Assembly (NCBI GenBank): GCA_900765575.1
Contig: CAAFRW010000022.1
Span: forward strand, 1 to 14,687
Source: Bacteroidaceae bacterium
GTDB lineage: Bacteria; Bacteroidota; Bacteroidia; Bacteroidales; Bacteroidaceae
Reading direction: 5' to 3'
Length of the DNA stretch: 14,687 nucleotides
In this document: one piece after another, positions 1 to 6,122 of the stretch
Position numbering within the stretch: the stretch's first letter is position 1
Layout: the number at the start of each line of letters is the position of its first letter
Translations under genes and position numbers: made by a program
The notes under the pieces: generated by a model
Database searches by the model: none
Told to the model about the DNA's origin: nothing
The model's input: the letters and a program-made list of their open reading frames with translations, nothing else

Positions 1-2
1 GC

Positions 3-320
3 TATGAAGATTTAGCATTGGAAGCAAAAGAGGATGAGCTAAAAAAAGAACTTTACCTCAAAGCATTGGAGCTATATCGGCAGGCAGACGCGCTTACCGA
101 AAGAAAATACGAGAATTGCAACACGGAAGTTCTTTACTTAGAGGAACAAACCGACATCTACAAAAAGTTGGCAGAGCTTTGCGCATGTTCCGGTTGCAAA
201 GAAGAGGCAAAGAAATACATTGCCGATGCTTTGAAATGTCACGAACTCAATGCTCGGTACGCACAGGAACGCTTTTTTAACGAAATGCAAGAACTAAAGA
301 TAGAAGTGGAAAACCATTAG
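3..320 (+). CDS. C-terminal part of a TPR-like helical protein (5' end outside window)
   Basis: The frame is open from the first bases of the window to the TAG at 318-320, so this is the 3' end of a longer gene. The TTG at 18-20 is only an internal codon. The visible ~105 residues are strongly helical and charged (Glu/Lys-rich) and have a tandem-helix pattern: a helix around ALELYRQADALTERKY, then YKKLAELCACSGCKEEAKKYIADALKCHE. The second stretch resembles a TPR unit (spaced Leu/Ala/Tyr, AxxYIxxAL-type end). This suggests a protein-protein interaction scaffold, but no catalytic motif is visible and the specific role is unknown. It converges on the AAA+ gene to its right, with a hairpin terminator in between. 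It could instead be a generic coiled-coil protein. Confidence 0.7.
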   Translation, partial: YEDLALEAKEDELKKELYLKALELYRQADALTERKYENCNTEVLYLEEQTDIYKKLAELCACSGCKEEAKKYIADALKCHELNARYAQERFFNEMQELKIEVENH

Positions 321-382
321 TTCCTCCTACTGGAAACAAAGAGACGCCCAATAGTACCGGACGTAACACATCAGTACAAAAT

Positions 383-424
383 AGTCCTGCCAAACTCTAT
401 TTTTGAGTCATGGCAGGACTTTTT
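383..424 (+). terminator. Intrinsic terminator hairpin between convergent genes
   Basis: A perfect 10-bp inverted repeat, AGTCCTGCCA (383-392) and TGGCAGGACT (411-420), has an inner ACTC/GAGT stem (394-397 with 405-408) and is followed by a T run at 420-424. It lies 62 bases after the TPR-like gene on the + strand. On the - strand the hairpin is followed by ATTTTG, so it may also stop transcripts from the AAA+ gene ending at 531. The rest of 321-530 shows no other recognisable feature. Confidence 0.75.
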
Positions 425-530
425 GTATGGCCGACAAAAGTGTCAAGTTTCAGATTACAAGGCAATTCTTTCATCAAATGGAGAGTTGATACCTTGGCAG
501 CAAAGCCTGTTAGATTTCTACCATAACTCC

Positions 531-2480
531 TTATTTATAACCAATCCGCGGAATGGCACGCACTTCGTTCCAAACAAATCCGGACACATCTTCTGTCCGA
601 ACCACTCCTGAGGAGGAGGCATTTTCTTTGCTGGCACGAAGCAGATACATGTCTGCCACGGAACGGGACAACAACTTCATGGTTCGGGCATTGGCATAAC
701 CCAACTCCCGCCGGGAGCATAAACCGTGAATATAAGTCTTCAGAATGCAACCGGCACCTTCATCCACCACCAATTGGCGTTCTTTTAAGCAGAGCTCCAA
801 GATACGGAACAACTCTTCTTCCGAATAATCGGCAAAATGGAACGTGTGGTCGAACTCCGGAATACCGCACCGCTGCAAATTATCAACCAAAGGCTGACGG
901 TTGGTCGCATACCCGGCTATAACCAACGCATAAGGGCCGGGAAGCTCTGCCATCAGCGTACCCAACTTAATACGCAGTTTCTCCCCGTCGAAATACGAAT
1001 TCGGATTCTTAAACTGGGGAGCATCGCCGTCCACAAACAGCAATCCCTGGCAAGAACGGCGCATCGCATCACGCAACAGCTCGTCTACCTTGTATTCGGA
1101 AACATTATAAAGTTCTTCGGCTTTCACCTCTACCAGATGGCCTTTTCCCAACATATTCATTGCCTTCAGCAATTCGGCCAGAATCCCTGCGACCGTGCTC
1201 TTCCCCGTTCCGGTATTTCCGGTAAAGTTCCATCTTAAAGGTTCCATTTCATCGTACGACTTGCCTTGTTTGTTCAAGTAACGGGCTATCTCCACAAAAT
1301 TACGGATGCCTTGCTTCACCTGCTCCAGTCCCACCAGTTTATCGAGTTTCCGCAACGAACGGGCTATTGCTTTCTCATCAAAAGCATACTCTTTATCAGC
1401 CGGCTCCATACACAGGGAAATATCCTCCTTACAAATAGTTTGAAGTACCTTCTTATTTTTAAGTTTAGCCGGAGACAGCTTCGCCAGACGGTTACTCATG
1501 GCCGGAATGATATGTGCGGAGATAAGCCGTGTAACAAAACGGGCATTCCCGAAATGTTTGTCCTTCCGGGCTACTTCCGAAGCAATAAGCTGCTTCAACG
1601 AACGGAGAGCCGCCGGAGAAAAACAGTAGTGCGACTTATGCGCCACGCTTTGCGCTATTTCCATCAGCTCGTCCACCGAATAATCTTGGAAATAGAACGT
1701 ATAAGGGAAACGCGATTTCAATCCGGAATTCGTTTCCAGCAACAGGTTCATCTCTTCGGGATAACCGGCCAGAATCACCAGCATATCCACTTCCTCCCTG
1801 CTCAAAGCGGTAAGTAGCGTTTCCAGCACCCGGTTTCCATAATCCTCTTTATTAGGAGAATACAACGTATAGGCCTCATCTATAAAAAGCACATTGCCGC
1901 GGGCCTGCTGCAACACCCCTTTGGTTTTCTTCTCCGTATCGCCGATATGTACGCCTATCAAATCGCTCCGTTCCACCCGTATCACATTGCCTACGGACAA
2001 TAAGCCGAGTGACGCGTAAATTTCTCCTATCAAATCGGCCACAGTGGTTTTACCCGTACCGGGGTTACCGGTAAAAATCATGTGCAGAGGCGGCATCTCC
2101 GTATGAATGCCCATCTCGGCACGTAACGAAGCGAACCTTACCATATTCAGATGACTCTCTATACTCTTCTTCAATTCACCCAGACCAACCATCTTCCGCA
2201 ACTTAGCCAACGGTTGTTTATAATCTTTAGCCTTGATTTGGGGGATATCTTCTACTTCAATGGTACTTAACTGCACCATCGAAGGCAATTTCAGCTTGTT
2301 CACACGGGAAGATATGGCCTGCAATACATCCATGGAAAGCAGGTTTTCGATATAACGGCCGTTACCAAACGAACTGTCCCGTACGGCATAATCCCGTTTT
2401 ACCTTCAACTGCAATGCCTTCCGCGCTTCCGGCGTCATCACATAATGATGCTTCTCGCAATAAAGGTCGGCAATCTGCAT
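531..2480 (-). CDS. C-terminal fragment of triple-AAA+ protein: lid of module 1, AAA module 2, degenerate AAA module 3
   Basis: The frame is open from the amber codon. The first ATG after it is at 2478-2480 (MQIADLY), giving ~649 residues if translation reinitiates; a GTG lies at 2490-2492. Counting from that GTG, residues 1-65 are the lid of module 1. Module 2 is complete: Walker A GNPGTGKTT 142-150, Walker B VLFIDEA 201-207, sensor-1 ILAGYPEEM, arginine finger in KSRFP at ~261, lid FGNARF ~314-319. Module 3 has Walker A GNTGTGKST at 425-433, but its Walker B reads LLFVDGD, with Gly where the catalytic Glu belongs. Its finger position (GIPEFDHTF) has no Arg. Module 3 is therefore likely an inactive or regulatory ATP-binding module. 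Such proteins usually act as ring-shaped remodelling chaperones; the substrate here is unknown. Confidence 0.7.
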   Translation of the reverse strand: MQIADLYCEKHHYVMTPEARKALQLKVKRDYAVRDSSFGNGRYIENLLSMDVLQAISSRVNKLKLPSMVQLSTIEVEDIPQIKAKDYKQPLAKLRKMVGLGELKKSIESHLNMVRFASLRAEMGIHTEMPPLHMIFTGNPGTGKTTVADLIGEIYASLGLLSVGNVIRVERSDLIGVHIGDTEKKTKGVLQQARGNVLFIDEAYTLYSPNKEDYGNRVLETLLTALSREEVDMLVILAGYPEEMNLLLETNSGLKSRFPYTFYFQDYSVDELMEIAQSVAHKSHYCFSPAALRSLKQLIASEVARKDKHFGNARFVTRLISAHIIPAMSNRLAKLSPAKLKNKKVLQTICKEDISLCMEPADKEYAFDEKAIARSLRKLDKLVGLEQVKQGIRNFVEIARYLNKQGKSYDEMEPLRWNFTGNTGTGKSTVAGILAELLKAMNMLGKGHLVEVKAEELYNVSEYKVDELLRDAMRRSCQGLLFVDGDAPQFKNPNSYFDGEKLRIKLGTLMAELPGPYALVIAGYATNRQPLVDNLQRCGIPEFDHTFHFADYSEEELFRILELCLKERQLVVDEGAGCILKTYIHGLCSRRELGYANARTMKLLSRSVADMYLLRASKENASSSGVVRTEDVSGFVWNEVRAIPRIGYK

Positions 2481-2552
2481 CAGCTCTTCCACATTGTAAT
2501 CATCGAAATAATAACGATTCTGCGGCGGAATACGCGAATCGAATCCGGGATT

Positions 2553-4157
2553 CTACGCCAGCATTTCATTCATCGGCTCAGGATAACCGGCCAACAGCAG
2601 CATCCAATCGCGTTGTTCTTCATCGGCCAAAGCCGTAAGCAAAGTCTCCAACACCTGCATGCCCGGGTCTTTCGGGTCATTCGGCTTATAAAGTGTGTAG
2701 GCTTCGTCAATAAACAAGATGCCTCCTTTTGCCCGTTCCATTGCCTTGAGGGTTTTCTCGTGCTCACTGCTATAAAACTGCCCGGTCAGGGTACTCCGTT
2801 CTTCGAATACCACATGTCCTTTGCTCAATACTCCCAACTCTTTCAATATGGCGCCAAACAGTTTAGCCACCGTGGTTTTTCCGGTTCCCGGATTACCGAT
2901 GAAAGCGCCGTGCAACGAAGGCAAAGGAGTTTCCATTCCCCGGGCCGAACGCTTACGGGCCAAGGTGATGATGTTGCTGTAATCGCGTATCTGGTTCTTC
3001 ACCCTCTGCAAGCCAATCATTTTATCCAATTGTTCCATCGGACTGTCTACGGAATCAGCCTTCACAATCTTTTTTCCGGCAATATGAGTCTTGGGCTGAA
3101 TACTGTCTTTCCCATATAATGCTTCCGTGTCCCTTACACCTACTTCAAACGGAGCGGAAATCACCGTCTCGCCCATGAACAGGATTTCTATCAGATAAAT
3201 CTGTTTATTCCAAAAGTTTTTTTCATCCTCTCCTATTGTCCAGACAAGTTGCAGGAATTTTCCTTTTCCATCCTCTAAGCAGTAACGAAATGCTTCCATC
3301 CGGTTTGCTTTAACCAGCTGACCGGTTTCATTATACAACTTTATCTCAAACTCGGCCGGATACTCCTTTTCCAGTAAATCGTTCACCAAAAAGACCATCA
3401 ATATGGAGCCGAGATTCTTTATATGAAAACAGTTCTGCGAATTAGGTAAATTCTGATAGTCTACCTCTTTCCCGGCATCTATACGATACAAGTTGAATGC
3501 ATTATAAGAAAAACAGGAAGTGAACGATTCGGGTAGCTGAACCAACTGGAATATCTTTTCAAAGAGCCGGCTCTTCTGTTTATCGAGAATTTCAATCCGA
3601 TAGAGCCCCTCCCGCTTTAGCGAAGGCTCGCCGTTTACAGAAGACAAGAAGTTGAAATCCAGTGTAAAGACAGGCAACACCTCGTCCGAACCGAGAAAAC
3701 ATTGCCATGCTACCTCCTGTAACACATCGCCTTGCTCCGTCCGTAAATAAGCCCATCCTTCCACACGGTGATACGATTTGCCATAGTATGGATTATGTAT
3801 CCGCACCCGGGCAGCCATACGGCTTTCCGCATTATACCGGAACACCGTCCGCTCCGAATAAGCCTCCGGAACGCTTCCTTCCGATACATAGGCCAGTTCA
3901 ACAGCCACTATCTGAGGCTTATAAATATCCTCTTCCGCAAACAGGAAATCTTCCATTTCCTCCGCATCCTCTTTAAAGAGTGTATCTTCCTCCTCATCCG
4001 AGGTATCATCGTCCTCTTCTTCATCCCATCCGTCATCTTCCTTGCCGGAAGCATCATCCTCTGCAGAATCGTCTTCTATACTCGATGAAATGAATTCATC
4101 CAACAGTTTGTCAAAGTCATCGGAAGTCAAATCGGCGTTCTCATTTATTGTTGTCAT
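2553..4157 (-). CDS. N-terminal fragment of triple-AAA+ protein: acidic tail, beta-rich domain, truncated AAA module 1
   Basis: This is a 534-residue product if translation stops at the amber codon. Residues ~28-75 are extremely Asp/Glu-rich (for example DEEEDDDTSDEEED) and probably disordered. Residues ~80-330 look like beta-strand-rich, sandwich-like sequence with no family I recognise. Residues ~365-534 start the AAA+ module: a helical lead-in (MIGLQRVKNQIRD), Walker A GNPGTGKTT at 421-429, Walker B LFIDEA at 481-486 and sensor-1/GYP at 524-526. The arginine finger and lid lie beyond the stop, so this fragment should bind ATP poorly or fail to hydrolyse it in an assembled ring. The ATG is supported by the acidic N-terminus beginning directly after it. 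The phosphatase gene ends 81 bp upstream on the same strand, so the two may be co-transcribed. No clear -7 element lies in that gap. Confidence 0.75.
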   Translation of the reverse strand: MTTINENADLTSDDFDKLLDEFISSSIEDDSAEDDASGKEDDGWDEEEDDDTSDEEEDTLFKEDAEEMEDFLFAEEDIYKPQIVAVELAYVSEGSVPEAYSERTVFRYNAESRMAARVRIHNPYYGKSYHRVEGWAYLRTEQGDVLQEVAWQCFLGSDEVLPVFTLDFNFLSSVNGEPSLKREGLYRIEILDKQKSRLFEKIFQLVQLPESFTSCFSYNAFNLYRIDAGKEVDYQNLPNSQNCFHIKNLGSILMVFLVNDLLEKEYPAEFEIKLYNETGQLVKANRMEAFRYCLEDGKGKFLQLVWTIGEDEKNFWNKQIYLIEILFMGETVISAPFEVGVRDTEALYGKDSIQPKTHIAGKKIVKADSVDSPMEQLDKMIGLQRVKNQIRDYSNIITLARKRSARGMETPLPSLHGAFIGNPGTGKTTVAKLFGAILKELGVLSKGHVVFEERSTLTGQFYSSEHEKTLKAMERAKGGILFIDEAYTLYKPNDPKDPGMQVLETLLTALADEEQRDWMLLLAGYPEPMNEMLA

Positions 4158-4238
4158 ATTGGGGGGTCTTTCTTCATTTATTTATTCTCTGTATTTGTTC
4201 TCTCTCTTTGTAAGCCCGGAAATCCTTTACCTGATTAG

Positions 4239-4904
4239 CTAAAGACGGATAGGTCTGGAACGCAAAGGTTCGGCGGATAAGACAGGAATGGGAGTTATCA
4301 GCTCGTAATGCTCACCCTGTTTCTCCATCACCACCAGCTCGCAATTTCCCGGCGATGCCATCCGTTCAAACTCTTCGACAGTAAGATGAAACCAACGCAT
4401 CACAAACAAACGTATGGCCAAGGAATGGGTTACCAAGACACAATTCTCCGGGAACTCCGGCTTGGAAAAGTCACGGTGCATGGAACCCAGCAAATCATTC
4501 ACCCTGTCGTACACGTCCGACGCTGCCTCTCCACCCGGAAAACGGTAATAAAACACGCCATATTCCTTACGTTCGCGGCAAACCTTATCAAAATCTTCAT
4601 TGCATCGCAAATAGCCCCACTCCTGTTCCCGCAGACGAGGTTCTTCGCTATATCGAAACTGGGTACGGGGAAAAGAAGCTGCCATATTCTCAAAAGTAGA
4701 ACGGGTACGCCAAAAGGGAGACACATAGAAATAGAGAGACTCTTCTCCCACCAACTGTTTCAAAACCTTACCGGCTTCGCGAGCCTGTCGGCATCCCGTT
4801 TGGGTCAGTTCTATGGCATAATCGGGGGTATGAGCAAATATATGTTTGTCTACATTGGCATAACTCTCTCCGTGACGGACTAATATAATGCGTTTGGGTT
4901 TCAT
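4239..4904 (-). CDS. Histidine phosphatase family protein (phosphoglycerate mutase-like)
   Basis: A 221-residue cytoplasmic protein of the histidine phosphatase superfamily, which transfers phosphate through a phospho-histidine. The signature LVRHGES is at residues 8-14, with catalytic His11 between Arg10 and Gly12. A conserved Arg sits in the PFWRTRST segment, an acidic residue in RLREQEWG, and the second His in VLVTHSLAIR. I chose the ATG at 4902-4904 (MKPKRIILVRHG) because it places RHG at the usual distance from the N-terminus. An in-frame GTG at 4926-4928 would add eight residues, but GTG starts are uncommon here and it overlaps the likely promoter. The substrate cannot be read from sequence; small phosphoesters or sugar phosphates are possible. 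It lies 81 bp upstream of the AAA+ gene on the same strand and ends with TAG. Confidence 0.88.
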   Translation of the reverse strand: MKPKRIILVRHGESYANVDKHIFAHTPDYAIELTQTGCRQAREAGKVLKQLVGEESLYFYVSPFWRTRSTFENMAASFPRTQFRYSEEPRLREQEWGYLRCNEDFDKVCRERKEYGVFYYRFPGGEAASDVYDRVNDLLGSMHRDFSKPEFPENCVLVTHSLAIRLFVMRWFHLTVEEFERMASPGNCELVVMEKQGEHYELITPIPVLSAEPLRSRPIRL

Positions 4905-4927
4905 AGTATCTTCGCTGATAATGGTCA

Positions 4928-4959
4928 CGAAAATAGTTATTTATATGAATATGTACAAT
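4928..4959 (-). promoter_or_regulatory. Possible Bacteroides-type promoter for the phosphatase gene
   Basis: On the - strand, TATTTTCG (4928-4935) is one mismatch from the Bacteroides -7 element TAnnTTTG. ATTG (4956-4959) lies 20 bases upstream as a weak -33 element. Transcription would begin near 4921, giving a leader of roughly 17 bases before the ATG at 4904. The match is imperfect. Confidence 0.35.
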
Positions 4960-4973
4960 TTTCTATTTACATA

Positions 4974-5007
4974 TTTGAAAAGAAACGTCTGAAATTATGT
5001 ACTTTTG
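4974..5007 (+). promoter_or_regulatory. Bacteroides-type promoter pointing right (divergent from the phosphatase gene)
   Basis: TTTG at 4974-4977 and TACTTTTG at 5000-5007 match the Bacteroides -33 (TTTG) and -7 (TAnnTTTG) elements, with a 22-base spacer, slightly longer than the usual 19-21. It would start a transcript near 5014, ahead of an A-rich leader and the ATG at 5030. That transcript would run antisense into the 3' end of the PCMD-domain gene. Confidence 0.5.
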
Positions 5008-5029
5008 CCCGTAACGAATAAAAAGGAAG

Positions 5030-5115
5030 ATGAAAAGTACACTTACACTCCGGAGGACTGGGATAAGCTTTGCCGGTCTTACCTGTCTATGCTAAAAAGG
5101 GACTGGAGTCAGTAA
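5030..5115 (+). other. Tiny ORF, apparently frameshifted, behind a good promoter
   Basis: The ATG at 5030-5032 sits after an A-rich leader (AAAAAGGAAG) behind the promoter at 4974-5007. In its own frame it gives 21 residues (MKSTLTLRRTG...) ending at the TAA at 5093-5095. The neighbouring frame, open from 4993 to the TAA at 5113-5115 but without an ATG, reads more like a real protein: KYTYTPEDWDKLCRSYLSM. Adding one A to the AAAA run after the ATG would join the ATG to this frame (MKKYTYTPEDWDK...), giving about 28 residues. It may be a small peptide gene, the head of a decayed gene, or chance. No family recognised. The end overlaps the convergent PCMD gene by a few bases. Confidence 0.25.
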
Positions 5116-6122
5116 ACAAGCCGTACGTTATCTATCCACAATGTATTGCCTATAGAACCGATATAGGCCCCTCCATGACTCGAATCGAATTGTAAAAGAA
5201 GATGGGTCGGTTCATCCTGTTCACTACCCCAACCAACCTCTTTTACAGGAACCATCTCTCCTTTACTGTTTCGGGCGTATTTGGTATCCTCGCCCGAAAG
5301 CAATCCCATATAGGGACGAAAAAAAGGTTCACGGGTAATATCTCCATAATGAATGGGAAATTGTGCATCATTTACCCAACCGGAAGTGGATTTATCAAAA
5401 CGAACCACCATTGTACCTACCCGTTTGGCATACAAATTCCCCTCTTTATCTTCCCAGCGTTTCTGAAGATAGAACAAGCAATCGGCCATATCGATACCCT
5501 CTACCTGCGTTACCTTACTAAATCCGGTCTGACGGATACGATGCTGCTCTCCGCTTAACTTCACCTTGTAATCAAAACACAGCGCTTCCGGCTTACCGGT
5601 GAAAGCAACACCTGAGTTCAGTTTTCCCTGCGGATTAGAAGTTCCGGTAATAGGTTCCAACGTATTACCCAGATAGATGGAACCGGCAGCCAAAACCTTG
5701 ATATTCACAACTCCAAGTACCACACATTTTTCAATATGTGTTTCCAAACGGGCACAAAATCCACTATCACGGGGTTCTCTATAAACGGAGGTATTGGTTT
5801 TGGTTATGCCGCATACTTTAGCCATTACATTGGAAGTGGCCCAAGGCGACCCACCCTGATTCACATAGGGGCGATTTTCATTCCATACAGCAGTCGGAGC
5901 TATTTCATACAATTGTTTCGTATGGCCTCCGATAATACTGCTCTCCTTCACATTCCGGGTAATCCACGAGTCGAAATCTCCATATTTTAAAAGGACAGTT
6001 TTCCCTGTCTGAGAAATAGCTCCATTCAATTGACCGGTTTCAGGCTTACGAACCTCTCCAGGCATAAAAGCCTGACACATCAGACAGGCACATCCTATCC
6101 CTATTATTATCGATTTATTCAT
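5109..6122 (-). CDS. Secreted PCMD-domain protein (putative carbohydrate metabolism domain)
   Basis: 337 residues, beginning with a short basic-hydrophobic signal sequence (MNKSIIIGIGCACLMCQA). Cleavage is probably soon after residue 18. The cysteines do not sit in a convincing lipobox, so a soluble periplasmic or exported protein is more likely than a lipoprotein. The body resembles Bacteroidetes PCMD proteins: an FDSW motif near the start, VYREPRDSGFCARLET, a jelly-roll-like middle and the typical ending IGNTLWIDNVRLVY. The name of this family is provisional; some members are linked to glycan use, but the function is unproven. The ATG overlaps the end of the phosphoethanolamine transferase gene by 8 bases, so the two are probably translationally coupled. 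That context points to a role in envelope or surface-glycan modification rather than a polysaccharide utilisation locus, because no SusC/SusD pair is nearby. Confidence 0.75.
   Translation of the reverse strand: MNKSIIIGIGCACLMCQAFMPGEVRKPETGQLNGAISQTGKTVLLKYGDFDSWITRNVKESSIIGGHTKQLYEIAPTAVWNENRPYVNQGGSPWATSNVMAKVCGITKTNTSVYREPRDSGFCARLETHIEKCVVLGVVNIKVLAAGSIYLGNTLEPITGTSNPQGKLNSGVAFTGKPEALCFDYKVKLSGEQHRIRQTGFSKVTQVEGIDMADCLFYLQKRWEDKEGNLYAKRVGTMVVRFDKSTSGWVNDAQFPIHYGDITREPFFRPYMGLLSGEDTKYARNSKGEMVPVKEVGWGSEQDEPTHLLLQFDSSHGGAYIGSIGNTLWIDNVRLVY

Larger units (their letters stand above)
531..4157 (-). pseudogene. Triple-AAA+ ATPase gene interrupted by one in-frame amber codon
   Basis: One continuous - strand frame of 1209 codons runs from the ATG at 4155-4157 to the TAA at 531-533. 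It is broken only by a TAG at 2553-2555. Reading through, the protein has an acidic N-terminus, a beta-rich region and three AAA+ modules of the CbxX/CfqX (SpoVK-like) type. The stop falls in module 1, between sensor-1 (LLLAGYPEPM) and the downstream NPGFDSRIPP segment. That segment aligns with NSGLKSRFPY of module 2, so the frame is intact on both sides and only one codon is affected. TAG differs by one base from CAG, AAG or GAG. TAG also ends the TPR-like, phosphatase and msrA genes here, so general recoding is unlikely. A nonsense mutation or sequencing error is most likely; readthrough or split expression cannot be excluded. Confidence 0.8.

Noticed and set aside
423..611. Possible 62-residue + strand gene
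   Set aside because: It starts inside the terminator tail, overlaps the 3' end of the AAA+ gene and its product resembles nothing known.
2553..2555. Genome-wide amber recoding (TAG read as an amino acid)
   Set aside because: TAG is the natural stop of the TPR-like, phosphatase and msrA genes in the same window.
837..3119. Long + strand open frames (837-1238, 1266-1817, 2445-3119) opposite the AAA+ gene
   Set aside because: They are antisense shadows of a coding strand with clear AAA+ motifs; their translations show no domain and have unusual composition.
5099..5110. Repeats GGACTGG / GACTGGAGTC near the PCMD gene stop as a terminator or attachment site
   Set aside because: The arms are only 4 bp with no T run, so they are too weak to call.
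5109..6122. Assigning the PCMD gene to a polysaccharide utilisation locus
   Set aside because: No SusC/SusD pair, glycoside hydrolase or sigma/anti-sigma pair is present in the window.
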